Source of the DNA: an uncultured Collinsella sp.
Lineage (GTDB): Bacteria; Actinomycetota; Coriobacteriia; Coriobacteriales; Coriobacteriaceae
Direction of reading: 5' to 3'
Length of the DNA stretch: 9,085 nucleotides
Assembly: GCA_902494295.1 (NCBI GenBank)
Contig: CABUSL010000088.1
Coordinates: 1 to 9,085, forward strand
The notes under the pieces were generated by a model that was not told where the DNA came from, searched no databases, and worked only from the letters and a program-made list of their open reading frames with translations. Within the stretch, counting starts at the first letter, position 1, and each line of letters begins with the position of its first letter. Positions 1 through 6,532 of this stretch are shown here, piece by piece. The position numbers and the translations under genes were made by a program.

Positions 1-457
1 GGCCAGCCGTAAAGAACAGGATACCGACGGCGCCCTGCTCGGACTCATCGCCGAACTCGCCCATGATGCCCGTATAGAGCGCCATGTTGCAAAACGTGAT
101 GCCGCCGATGATAGACACGGAGCTCAGACCCAGGAAGTTGTCGTTAAAGAAATATGCCACGCCCAGGCCGAGAGCCGCTGCGACGACCAGCTTGGGGATC
201 AGCACGACGATGCCGGTCTTGATGGCGCCCGGCGTGGACTTAAAGCTGATGCCGGCGCCCACAAACAGCAGGATCGCGGCGACGATGGTATTGGAGCCAC
301 CGCGGCAGGCAGCCGTAAAGAAGCCGCCGATCTCAAAAACCTGCGGGCAGAAGGTGTTGAGCAAAAGACCGACGATCATGGGATAGATCATGATGTCGCC
401 CGGGATGCGCGGGACCTTGAATTTCTTTTGCTCGTTGGCGGTTGCTTCCTGTGCCAT
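1..457 (-). CDS. kdgT: 2-keto-3-deoxygluconate permease, KdgT family (partial, C-terminus outside window)
   Basis: This is the N-terminal 152 codons of an inner-membrane carrier of the KdgT family, which imports 2-keto-3-deoxygluconate, a breakdown product of pectin and uronic acids, by proton symport. The start is ATG at 457, preceded by a G-rich stretch (TGGGGG) as ribosome site. The protein opens with a short polar segment, then KVPRIPGDIMIYPMIVGLL (residues 14-32), which matches the family's IPGGMM-PL-LG opening, followed by hydrophobic helices near 57-72, 82-103 and 109-125. The stretch FGDESEQGAVGILFF (134-148) parallels the family's later conserved segment. Family members are about 310-340 residues, so slightly under half is present. 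The upstream azlCD genes point the same way, 151 bases off, but have no obvious functional link. The family call rests on remembered motifs; the substrate is inferred. Confidence 0.8.
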   Translation of the reverse strand, partial: MAQEATANEQKKFKVPRIPGDIMIYPMIVGLLLNTFCPQVFEIGGFFTAACRGGSNTIVAAILLFVGAGISFKSTPGAIKTGIVVLIPKLVVAAALGLGVAYFFNDNFLGLSSVSIIGGITFCNMALYTGIMGEFGDESEQGAVGILFFTAG

Positions 458-501
458 GAAACCCCCATTTCCGCTGACGGGATACAAAAGCCCACGTCAC
501 G

Positions 502-517
502 CTTTGCTACAGTAAAG
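502..517. promoter_or_regulatory. Imperfect operator-like palindrome upstream of kdgT
   Basis: CTTTGCTACAGTAAAG is a 16-base dyad in which six of eight base pairs match, with CTTT and AAAG as outer arms. It lies 45 bases before the kdgT start codon, in the azlD-kdgT gap. A position just upstream of a sugar-acid permease would suit a local repressor or activator, but no regulator gene is visible and no convincing -10/-35 pair was found around it, so this is only a candidate. Confidence 0.25.
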
Positions 518-608
518 TTTGACCATGGTACCAGAAGAGATAGACAAGCTCGGTGAAAAATTCGACAAGTTGGGATGGAACGAGATTCGGCGCCCGCGAC
601 GCCACCCC

Positions 609-932
609 CTATATAAGACTCAAGACGATATAGAGCACGATGCCCGAGACGCAGCACCACAGCATCGATTTTGTCTTGACCGCCACGGCCACGACGCCGG
701 CGGCCGCAATCCAGGGAACCAAGGCAGGCCAGAGTCCCGCGTCGAACGCGCCGGGGCTCACCAAGTCGTTGGCGACCAGCGCGGCAAAGGCAGCGGGCGG
801 GATATAGCCCAGGGCCTCGGTAATGCGGGGCGACAGGGTCCGCCCGCGCAAGGCGAACGCCGGCGCGATGCGAAAGAACGCGATAGCAGCCCACGACGAC
901 AGCCACAGAACCAAGAACTCGTTAACGGGCAT
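609..932 (-). CDS. azlD: AzlD family branched-chain amino-acid transport protein
   Basis: This encodes a 107-residue hydrophobic protein, the usual AzlD size of about 100-110 residues. AzlD is the small membrane subunit that works with AzlC in exporting branched-chain amino acids and some analogues. The start is ATG at 932: it has a good ribosome site (AAGAGGTG, six bases upstream) and lies 11 bases inside the end of azlC. A longer open frame reaches back to 1166 but runs through azlC and has no membrane-protein character. Helices are visible near residues 5-22, 43-57, 68-86 and 92-106. The segment RIAPAFALRGRTLSPRITEA followed by LGYIPPAAFAALV (41-53) matches the family's conserved R-LP-L...YIPPAV-AAL core. 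Translation is probably coupled to azlC. Confidence 0.88.
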   Translation of the reverse strand: MPVNEFLVLWLSSWAAIAFFRIAPAFALRGRTLSPRITEALGYIPPAAFAALVANDLVSPGAFDAGLWPALVPWIAAAGVVAVAVKTKSMLWCCVSGIVLYIVLSLI

Positions 933-1614
933 CGCGGGCACCTCTTCCGTCAAATACAGCATCGCACGCCAACGCAATGGCAATGCCGGCCACGACGCTT
1001 GCCGGCACGGCAATATTCGTGAGGCCCAAGAACTTGCATACGGCGACGGACACCGCGCCCGAAACCGCCGCGACAACGTTGCCGCGCGACAGCCGCTGCG
1101 AAAAGAGCAGGCAGATAAAGAGTGAGGTGCAGACAAAAGCTGCAATGGCGGTGGGAACATCGACAACGGCGCCGACGATGGCGCCCATCGTACACGAAAC
1201 GCCCCATGTTGCGATGAGGATCACGTTGAGCACAAAGGACTCGCGCGGGCCCCAATCCTCCCCTTCAACCAACTTGGCAAGCGAGATGCCATATGCCTCC
1301 TCGGTAAGTGTCGCGGCAACAGCCAGCGTCTGACGCTTCGAGGCACCCGTCAGATGCGGCGCGATCGATGCCGAGTAAAGCGCAAAACGCGAGGAGATGG
1401 CGGCAACGCTCGCGATAATCGAAGGTGCCGGTACACCCGCCAGCCAAAGATTGCAGATCATAAACTGGCCGCTGCCCGTCACAAACGTGCTGCTCAGGGC
1501 AAAGACCATCCAGGGCTCCATTCCCGTCTGCCCCATGATCATTCCGCACGGCGCGCCTATTGCAACATAGGTAAGCATCACTGGCCAGACGGTTTTAACG
1601 ATTTTGAGCACCAT
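922..1614 (-). CDS. azlC: AzlC family branched-chain amino-acid exporter, large subunit
   Basis: This is a 230-residue polytopic membrane protein, the main subunit of the AzlCD exporter for branched-chain amino acids. The ATG at 1614 is preferred because GAGGA sits five bases upstream. An in-frame ATG at 1650 would add 12 residues but has no ribosome site. Family hallmarks are VTGSGQFMICNLWLAG (residues 45-60), matching the GS-QF motif, and SSRFALYSASIAPHL (74-88), matching the ARF-LYSASLAPHL signature. TEEAYGI (104-110) is another conserved patch. Several hydrophobic helices follow to the C-terminus. The last 11 bases overlap azlD, so the two products are probably made in linked amounts. The divergent HD-domain gene begins 137 bases away. 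The exported substrate cannot be read from the sequence. Confidence 0.9.
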   Translation of the reverse strand: MVLKIVKTVWPVMLTYVAIGAPCGMIMGQTGMEPWMVFALSSTFVTGSGQFMICNLWLAGVPAPSIIASVAAISSRFALYSASIAPHLTGASKRQTLAVAATLTEEAYGISLAKLVEGEDWGPRESFVLNVILIATWGVSCTMGAIVGAVVDVPTAIAAFVCTSLFICLLFSQRLSRGNVVAAVSGAVSVAVCKFLGLTNIAVPASVVAGIAIALACDAVFDGRGARDAR

Positions 1615-1713
1615 GGCGTTCCTCGTCCCGACAAGCTTTCCGAGCCGCATTCAACGACATGGCAGAATCATCGCCCGGCAGCAACCGAGTTCACCTACAA
1701 TTGCCACCGGATC

Positions 1714-1733
1714 GAAAGACACAGAAAGACACA
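1714..1733. repeat. Perfect tandem 10-base repeat in the azlC / HD-gene divergent spacer
   Basis: GAAAGACACA occurs twice back to back with no mismatch. It lies seven bases before the ribosome site (AGGAAG, 1741-1746) of the plus-strand HD gene and about 100 bases upstream of azlC on the other strand. A 10-base period puts both copies on nearly the same face of the helix, which would suit a dimeric or cooperative DNA-binding protein. A TACAAT hexamer at 1696-1701 could be a -10 box for the HD gene, which would place the repeat in the transcript leader. The function is not known. Confidence 0.55.
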
Positions 1734-1751
1734 ACTTTTTAGGAAGTCATT

Positions 1752-2564
1752 ATGACAGCTATCGATCGAGACCGGGCGCGCGCGGCCTTCAAAAGCTACA
1801 CCGATGCCTACGACGCCACCAACCCACGCATCGCGCTCAAAATCGAGCATACGTACTACGTGGCCGAGGCATGCGATGCCGTAGCGCGCGAGCAGGGCTG
1901 GTCGTCAGAAGATATTGACCTGGCATGGCTTTGCGGCCTGCTACACGATATGGGCCGCTTTGAACAACTGCGGCGCTGGGACACCTTTAAGGACGCCGAG
2001 AGCATGAGCCATGCGGCACTGGGCATCGAGGTCCTCTTTGGCGAGAATCCCGCCGATGCACCCGCCGTAACGAGCATCCGCGACTTTATCGATGACCCGG
2101 CAGAAGATGAGCTCATCCGAGCAAGCATTGCCTATCACAGCGATTTCCGTCTACCCGCGCAGCTCGACGAGCGCACGCGGAGCTTCTGCGATATCGTGCG
2201 CGATGGTGACAAGATCGACATTATGCGCACCATCGCCGACAGCACCGTCGAGACCATCCTTAAGGTGGATGAGGACGCATTTCTCGCCAGCCGTTTCTCG
2301 TCGCCGACACTTGCCGCCTTTGACGAGCACCGCTGCGTCGCACGCGATGAACGCAACGAGCCCGCAGACTACCTGGTGGGACTCATCTGCTTTATGTTTG
2401 AGCTCGTCTATCCAGCAAGCCGCGCGCTGGCGCGCGAACAGGGCGATATCCACCGCCTGCTCGACGCGCCCTTTGGCATTACGCGGCCCTTTACCGACCC
2501 CGCCACGCAGGCAACCTGGAGCCGCCTAAAGGACGAGATGCGCGACTGGCTGGCGCGCGCTTAG
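1752..2564 (+). CDS. HD-domain phosphohydrolase family protein
   Basis: This encodes a 270-residue soluble protein of the HD superfamily, metal-dependent hydrolases that usually act on phosphoester or nucleotide bonds. AGGAAG lies five bases before the ATG. The metal-binding pattern is complete: H33 (in IEHTYYVAE), H65-D66 (in CGLLHDMGRFEQ), H87 (in SHAALG), H129 (in IAYHSDFRLP) and D151/D153 (in IVRDGDKIDIM). The C-terminal 100 residues look helical and carry no second domain I recognise. The signature HDMGRFEQ...HA...YHS...RDGDK is typical of stand-alone bacterial HD hydrolases of about 200-270 residues whose substrates are mostly unknown. It is transcribed away from azlC, and its stop codon overlaps that of the convergent etfA. 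The superfamily is secure from the residues; the substrate and biological role are not. Confidence 0.85.
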   Translation: MTAIDRDRARAAFKSYTDAYDATNPRIALKIEHTYYVAEACDAVAREQGWSSEDIDLAWLCGLLHDMGRFEQLRRWDTFKDAESMSHAALGIEVLFGENPADAPAVTSIRDFIDDPAEDELIRASIAYHSDFRLPAQLDERTRSFCDIVRDGDKIDIMRTIADSTVETILKVDEDAFLASRFSSPTLAAFDEHRCVARDERNEPADYLVGLICFMFELVYPASRALAREQGDIHRLLDAPFGITRPFTDPATQATWSRLKDEMRDWLARA

Positions 2565-3766
2565 CGCTCAAGCTGGGCCAGCAGCTCCTCGACGACCTCG
2601 ACGGCGTCCCCAACAACCTTGTACTGGGCAGCACCGAAAATGGGGGCATCCGGGTCCTCGTTGATGGCGATAATGCACTCCGCCCCACCGATGCCGGCAA
2701 GATGCTGGATGGCGCCCGAAACACCGATACTCACGAGAAGCTTGGGCGAAACCGATACGCCGGTCTGGCCAATCTGATGGCGATACTCCAACCAGCCGGC
2801 CTCCACGACAGGTCGCGTGCAACCAAGCTCGGCTCCCAGAGCCTCGGCGAGCCTTCGCATCAGGGGCAGATTCTTCTTGGAGCCAATGCCGCGGCCCACC
2901 ACGACCAAGCGCTCGGCATCGACGATCGAGGCCTGCTGCCTCCACTCCTCGGCGGGAATCGAGATCTCGACACGAGCCTTAGCATCATCCGCAAGCGATA
3001 TCTGGGTGATCGTGCCGGAGCGGTCGTAGTCAAAGTCGGGCGCCTTAAAGATGCCGGGACGAACCGTTGCCATCTGGGGACGATGATTGGGGCAGACGAT
3101 GGTGGCCATCAGGTTGCCGCCAAACGCCGGACGCGTCTGTTGCAGCAGTCCCGTCTCTGTATCCATCGAAAGTACGGTGCAGTCAGCCGTAAGGCCCGTC
3201 TGCAAGCGCACGGCAACGCCGGGTGCCAGTTCGCGGCCAAAAACGGTCGCACCGTATAGGATGGCCTCGGGTTTGCGTTCGGCTACCAAATCGCAGATCA
3301 AGCGGGCATAGACCTCCGCATCGTTTTGGCGCAGGCGCTCGTCGCGACAGGCCAGGACTTCGTCGGCGCCCGCGCAAACCAGATGCTCCAGGTCGCCGAG
3401 AGAACCCTCGGGACCCATACCGACCAGTGCCACCAGACGGCAGCCGCGAGCATCGGCAAGCTCGCGGCCCTTGCCCACAAGCTCATAGGCAACGGGAGTC
3501 ACCGTATCGTGCTCGTCGGTCTGCGCGAATACCCAAATGTCTCGATATGCATCAAGGTCCACCGCACCAGCGGCCTCATCACGCTCGATCGAGATAGCGT
3601 TGACAGGGCAGGCGTCGACGCACCCACCGCATAGGATGCAGCCGTCGGTTACGTGGGCGCATCGGTTGGGACGCTCGCCCTCCACCACAATGCCGCCCGA
3701 GGCGCAGGCGCGAACGCAGCGACCGCAGCCGATACAGGCTTCGCTATCGATAATCAGCCCGCTCAT
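2561..3766 (-). CDS. etfA: Electron transfer flavoprotein alpha subunit with N-terminal 2[4Fe-4S] ferredoxin domain
   Basis: This 401-residue protein is EtfA fused to a ferredoxin. The first 60 residues carry two CxxCxxCxxxC clusters, C11-C14-C17-C21 and C43-C46-C49-C53, each able to bind a [4Fe-4S] centre. The Etf alpha core follows from about residue 76. The C-terminal FAD domain shows GRGIGSKKNLPLM (291-303), RPVVEAGW (318-325), GQTGVSVSPKLLVSIGVSG (333-351) with IQHLAG after it, and AINEDPDAPIF (367-377), all standard FAD-contact motifs. Plain EtfA is about 310-340 residues, so the ferredoxin domain explains the extra length. The same fusion occurs in LctC of the Acetobacterium woodii lactate dehydrogenase, where it is thought to exchange electrons with ferredoxin. 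The ATG directly abuts the etfB stop codon (TAGATG), and GAGGAG lies nine bases upstream inside etfB. The gene ends stop-on-stop with the HD gene. Confidence 0.93.
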   Translation of the reverse strand: MSGLIIDSEACIGCGRCVRACASGGIVVEGERPNRCAHVTDGCILCGGCVDACPVNAISIERDEAAGAVDLDAYRDIWVFAQTDEHDTVTPVAYELVGKGRELADARGCRLVALVGMGPEGSLGDLEHLVCAGADEVLACRDERLRQNDAEVYARLICDLVAERKPEAILYGATVFGRELAPGVAVRLQTGLTADCTVLSMDTETGLLQQTRPAFGGNLMATIVCPNHRPQMATVRPGIFKAPDFDYDRSGTITQISLADDAKARVEISIPAEEWRQQASIVDAERLVVVGRGIGSKKNLPLMRRLAEALGAELGCTRPVVEAGWLEYRHQIGQTGVSVSPKLLVSIGVSGAIQHLAGIGGAECIIAINEDPDAPIFGAAQYKVVGDAVEVVEELLAQLER

Positions 3767-4582
3767 CTATGCCATCTCCTCGATAATCTTGGCAAGTTTT
3801 GCCGCCTGCTCGGACGCCGTTCCGTCAACGTCCTCGCACGTTTGGTCGCGGTCGGGCACAAACGATCGCACGACCTGTGTCGGTGATCCGGCAAGGCCGC
3901 AACGCGAGGGATCGGCGTTCACGTCGGCGGCACTGACCACGCGCACGTCCGCCTCCTCCGCCGCGCGAATACCGGCAATGCTCGGCATACGCAGCTGGCC
4001 GATCTCCTTGGCGGTCGTCATCGCACACGGCATCTCAAGATAGACCGTCTCCTCGCCGGCATCGCAGCCGTGAACAAGCGCCAGTGAACCACAGGTCGTA
4101 AAGCCCGCGCTCTGCACGCAGCTCACGTCGGTCACACAGGGAATCTCAAAAGCACCGGCCAGCTCGGGGCCGATTTGCGCCGTATCGCCGTCCACCGCCA
4201 TCTTGCCGCAGATGAGCAGGTCGAAGTCCTCGTCGAGCGCCTCGATGCCGCACTTGAGGGCGTAGGTGGTTGCCAGGGTATCGGCACCTGCAAAGGCGCG
4301 ATCGGTCAGCAGCAGCGCGTCGTCGGCACCTCGAGCGATGCAGTCGCGCAGCAGCGACTCGGTCGCGGGGATGCCCATCGACACCACCGTCACGCGCACG
4401 TCCATGCCAAAGCCGATAAAGTCGTCTTTCAGCGCCAGCGCGCATTCCAAAGCGCTCGCATCAAAGGGATTAATGACCGCCTGCTTGCCATCGCGCACGA
4501 TGGTATTGGTCTTGGGGTCCATCTTGACCTCGGTGCTGCCCGGCACGGCCTTGACGCACACCACCATATGGAAATCGCTCAT
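3767..4582 (-). CDS. etfB: Electron transfer flavoprotein beta subunit, bifurcating type
   Basis: This is the beta subunit of the Etf heterodimer, of about 271 residues. Counting from the alternative GTG at 4588, the N-terminus is MVVCVKAVPGSTEVKMDPKT (8-27), a classic EtfB opening. Then come INPFDASALECAL (39-51), FAGADTLATTYAL (99-111) and ICGKMAVDGDTAQIGPELA (126-144). The DGDTAQ-GP form of the last motif is typical of electron-bifurcating Etfs, where this beta-subunit FAD site meets NADH; respiratory Etfs differ here. I chose ATG 4582 because AAAGGGGG (4592-4599) then lies nine bases upstream. The GTG at 4588, which overlaps the preceding stop codon as GTGA, would leave only three bases. 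Either way the gene is coupled to the dehydrogenase before it and abuts etfA after it, so the three proteins are expected in equal amounts. Confidence 0.92.
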   Translation of the reverse strand: MSDFHMVVCVKAVPGSTEVKMDPKTNTIVRDGKQAVINPFDASALECALALKDDFIGFGMDVRVTVVSMGIPATESLLRDCIARGADDALLLTDRAFAGADTLATTYALKCGIEALDEDFDLLICGKMAVDGDTAQIGPELAGAFEIPCVTDVSCVQSAGFTTCGSLALVHGCDAGEETVYLEMPCAMTTAKEIGQLRMPSIAGIRAAEEADVRVVSAADVNADPSRCGLAGSPTQVVRSFVPDRDQTCEDVDGTASEQAAKLAKIIEEMA

Positions 4583-4584
4583 CT

Positions 4585-6186
4585 TCACGCGCCCCCTTTC
4601 TGGACGAGCTCATCCAAGAGCTTCTCCGAAAACAGGTTGCCGCGACCCAGCTGCCCGTCGGGATCGAGCTGGAGTTTAAGCCGCGCCGACTCGACCATGG
4701 CCTCGTGACCGTACATCGTCTCTAAGAAGCCCGCCTTGATCTTGCCGACGCCGTGCTCGGCAGAAACGGCACCGCCCATAGCCGTTACCTCCGCAGCCCA
4801 CTGGGCAAACAGCTCGCCACCGCGACGGTAGTCCTGCGCATCGCGCGGCAGGATGTTCACATGCAGATGGTTGTTACCGATGTGCCCCCAGGCAGCAGAT
4901 TCAAGCCCGCTTTCGGCCAGTGTGCGGCGATAGAGGGCCACGACATCGGCAAGGCGTGCATTGGGCACCGACATGTCCGAACCCAGTTTGGTGATGGTGG
5001 GATCCGTGCGGCGACGCTCGTCGATAAGCATATTGACGCTCTCGGGGACCGCATGTCGGAAGAACCGCTGGCACTCGCGATCAACCTCGGTGCGCGCGAC
5101 CCATGTCGCATCGTCGCGGCCACCCGCAAACTCGAGCACCCATCCCAGGTGGTACAGTTCCTCGGTCGCCTGGGCCTCGTCATCGCAGTCGAGCTCCACG
5201 TAGACACAGACCTTGGCCTCTTTGTCGAGCGCCGGCAGCGAGGCAAACGCCGTCGACTGCTCGCGCTGGCGACGCAGGATATCCAGAGCACCAGCATCGA
5301 AATACTCAATAGCGGCGGCATGGGACAGCACGGGACGCACGGAATCGGTAAAGGACACGGCCTTGTCTTCGCTATCGAAAAAGCAGCTCACACCCCAAAC
5401 GACCGCAGGTGCCGCTTGCAGGGCAATCTCGAGCTCAGTGATAACGCCGAGCGTGCCACAAGCGCCGATAAAGAGGTCGATGGCGTCCATATCGTCCGCA
5501 ACAAAATAACCCGAGGCATTTTTGGTCTTGGGCATGGTGTAGCCAGGAAGATCGAGCTCGAGTGTGTGGCCCTCTGCCGTCACGAGCGACAGGTGACGGT
5601 CCTGGGCAAAAACCTCGCCGCGCTGAAGCTCAAGCAAATCGCCATCAGCCAGCGCGACGTGGAGTCCCGTGATATGCGGGCGCATGGGGCCGTAAGCGTA
5701 GCTGCGGGCGCCGGAGGCGTTGCATGCCGCCATGCCACCCAGACAGGCAGATGCCTCGGTGGGATCGGTGGGAAAGAACTGCTCGGGGGCATCTTGAAAC
5801 TCATCGTAGGCCTTAAGCGATGCCTGCTCCCAGCCAGCGGCCGGCAGTACCTTCTTGCCCAGCTGCTTGCGCAGCTCCGAGAGCACAACGCCCGGCTCCA
5901 CGCGCAGCAGAAATTGGCCTTGTTCATCGCGGCGAAGGCCCAAGTAGCGATTCATACGGGAAGTATTGAGGATATGCCCGCCGTGGGGCACGGCACCGGC
6001 GGCAAGGCCGGTTCGGGCGCCCTGAACCGTTACCGGGACACGCTCGGCATGGAGCTTTTCCAAAATGGCACGGACCTCGTCTTCCGTTGTCGGAAACGAG
6101 ATGCTCGAGGCCTCGCCCGATGCGCGAGACTCATCGCGACCATACTCTTCGAACTCGTCGGTGAAGGGTTTGATGGTTGCAGACAC
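4585..6186 (-). CDS. FAD-binding oxidoreductase, GlcD/LctD-like (probable lactate or 2-hydroxyacid dehydrogenase)
   Basis: This is a 533-residue flavoprotein of the FAD-linked oxidase (GlcD) family. The FAD-binding fold spans about residues 28-255: SFPTTEDEVRAIL (30-42), VTVQGARTGLAAGAVP (52-67), FFPTDPTEASACLGGMAA (137-154), CNASGARSYAYGP (155-167) and GACGTLGVITELEIAL (241-256). The catalytic C-terminal domain has WGHIGNNHLHVNILP (433-447) with H435, H440 and H442, then SAEHGVGKIK (475-484) and a closing LDPDGQLGRGNLF (507-519). The GTG at 6186 is the start: AAAGGGGGAG lies five bases upstream and the next in-frame ATG is 77 codons later. It is longer than typical GlcD/LctD (about 460-500), with an insert near 117-136. 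Being first in an operon with etfB and ferredoxin-fused etfA, it probably oxidises lactate or a related 2-hydroxyacid and passes electrons to Etf. The substrate is inferred from context only. Confidence 0.85.
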   Translation of the reverse strand: MSATIKPFTDEFEEYGRDESRASGEASSISFPTTEDEVRAILEKLHAERVPVTVQGARTGLAAGAVPHGGHILNTSRMNRYLGLRRDEQGQFLLRVEPGVVLSELRKQLGKKVLPAAGWEQASLKAYDEFQDAPEQFFPTDPTEASACLGGMAACNASGARSYAYGPMRPHITGLHVALADGDLLELQRGEVFAQDRHLSLVTAEGHTLELDLPGYTMPKTKNASGYFVADDMDAIDLFIGACGTLGVITELEIALQAAPAVVWGVSCFFDSEDKAVSFTDSVRPVLSHAAAIEYFDAGALDILRRQREQSTAFASLPALDKEAKVCVYVELDCDDEAQATEELYHLGWVLEFAGGRDDATWVARTEVDRECQRFFRHAVPESVNMLIDERRRTDPTITKLGSDMSVPNARLADVVALYRRTLAESGLESAAWGHIGNNHLHVNILPRDAQDYRRGGELFAQWAAEVTAMGGAVSAEHGVGKIKAGFLETMYGHEAMVESARLKLQLDPDGQLGRGNLFSEKLLDELVQKGGA

Positions 6187-6191
6187 GCGAA

Positions 6192-6201
6192 CTCCCCCTT
6201 T
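6192..6201 (-). promoter_or_regulatory. Ribosome binding site fixing the GTG start of the dehydrogenase gene
   Basis: On the minus strand AAAGGGGGAG lies five bases before the GTG at 6186. It supports GTG as the true start of the dehydrogenase, since no ATG follows for 77 codons. The next gene, etfB, carries the near-identical AAAGGGGG (4592-4599), which suggests similar translation rates for both subunits. Confidence 0.7.
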
Positions 6202-6370
6202 AGCTAACTACAGTGTTTGCAGGGAGATGTTACCGCATCGTTTCGTCGACGTGTTCGAGACCGTCTCCATAATTGGCGATTTTTACGTTCGTGCAATTCG
6301 GCGAACGGCAAGGCTTCCTCGGCAGACGATGCTTTTGACACATATGGCCCCGCCGTCGCCGACCGCGCGA

Positions 6371-6399
6371 TTGTCGCTCGAAAAAAGTTGGAGTATTTT
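6371..6399 (+). promoter_or_regulatory. Candidate promoter for the surface-protein cluster
   Basis: TTGTCG (6371-6376) and TATTTT (6394-6399) are separated by exactly 17 bases in the most AT-rich part of the gap. Each box matches four of six consensus positions. Transcription would start near 6406, giving a leader of about 127 bases before the ATG at 6533 that would carry the 6487-6512 stem-loop. This is a by-eye match only. Confidence 0.3.
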
Positions 6400-6406
6400 T
6401 TGCCGC

Positions 6407-6436
6407 CTTTTACCTGCGGAGACGCCAATCCGTCAA
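6407..6436 (-). promoter_or_regulatory. Candidate promoter for the dehydrogenase-Etf operon
   Basis: On the minus strand TTGACG (five of six consensus positions) and TAAAAG (four of six) are 18 bases apart. Transcription would start near 6400 and give a leader of about 214 bases. The -35 box is the last of three TTGACC/TGACC/TTGACG-type repeats. The pair sits against the plus-strand candidate, with the two -10 boxes seven bases apart, so the two promoters could not easily be occupied at once. Low certainty. Confidence 0.3.
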
Positions 6437-6460
6437 GCATTTGGTCAGAAATTGGTCAAG
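6431..6460. repeat. Three helically phased GTCA-containing direct repeats
   Basis: CGTCAAG, TGGTCAG and TGGTCAAG begin near 6431, 6442 and 6453, with the shared GTCA at 6432, 6444 and 6455. The spacing of 12 and 11 bases is about one turn of DNA. They overlap the -35 box of the candidate minus-strand promoter and lie downstream of the plus-strand one. They may be sites for a multimeric regulator, but the repeat unit is short and chance cannot be excluded. Confidence 0.3.
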
Positions 6461-6486
6461 TAGCGGCTGATACGGTCGGCGTCGAC

Positions 6487-6512
6487 GGCCAAAACCGATA
6501 GAAGTTTTGGCC
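6487..6512. promoter_or_regulatory. Perfect 9-bp stem-loop in the leader of the surface-protein cluster
   Basis: GGCCAAAAC (6487-6495) and GTTTTGGCC (6504-6512) are exact reverse complements around the eight-base loop CGATAGAA. The element ends eight bases before the ribosome site AGGGAGG (6521-6527) of the first plus-strand gene. It is followed by CCCC, not a T-run, so it is not a classic intrinsic terminator. As RNA it could affect translation or decay; as DNA it is a 26-base dyad suitable as an operator. Confidence 0.55.
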
Positions 6513-6532
6513 CCAGAAGCAGGGAGGTTCCC

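Larger units (their letters stand above)
6187..6532. other. Divergent intergenic control region (346 bases) without a credible gene
   Basis: This stretch separates the dehydrogenase-Etf operon (minus) from the surface-protein cluster (plus). Short open frames on both strands have no ribosome site, no recognisable motif and no codon pattern like their neighbours, so I see no gene here. It holds promoter-like boxes for both directions (6371-6399 plus, 6407-6436 minus), three GTCA-containing repeats spaced 11-12 bases apart, a perfect 11-base palindrome GAGACCGTCTC (6257-6267), a small inverted repeat CGTTCG/CGAACG (6286-6291 and 6302-6307) and a strong stem-loop (6487-6512). An AT-rich run near 6381-6400 stands out from the GC-rich surroundings, as expected for a promoter. 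Confidence 0.6.

Noticed and set aside
592..608. GGCG/CGCC inverted repeat after azlD as terminator
   Set aside because: Only a 4-bp stem and no T-run follows, so it does not stand out from GC-rich background.
388..906. 172-codon minus-strand frame across kdgT, the gap and azlD
   Set aside because: Arg-rich translation without motifs, overlapping two recognised membrane-protein genes in another frame.
609..1166. 185-codon form of azlD starting at 1166
   Set aside because: The extra 78 residues are Ser/Arg/Pro-rich, overlap azlC and lack membrane character; the ATG at 932 has a good ribosome site.
4753..6207. Open frame of 484 codons on the plus strand opposite the dehydrogenase gene
   Set aside because: It is the mirror of a high-GC gene. 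Its translation has no recognisable domain, while the minus strand encodes a full flavoprotein with catalytic motifs.
6381..6399. A-run and T-run (AAAAAA...TTTTTT) in the spacer as a transcription terminator
   Set aside because: The A/T arms have no GC stem and the sequence lies between divergent genes, where no transcript needs to end; it fits promoter DNA better.
6204..6501. Short frames on both strands in the divergent spacer (78 and 94 codons)
   Set aside because: No ribosome sites, no motifs, and they cover the promoter-like and dyad elements; most likely chance frames in GC-rich DNA.
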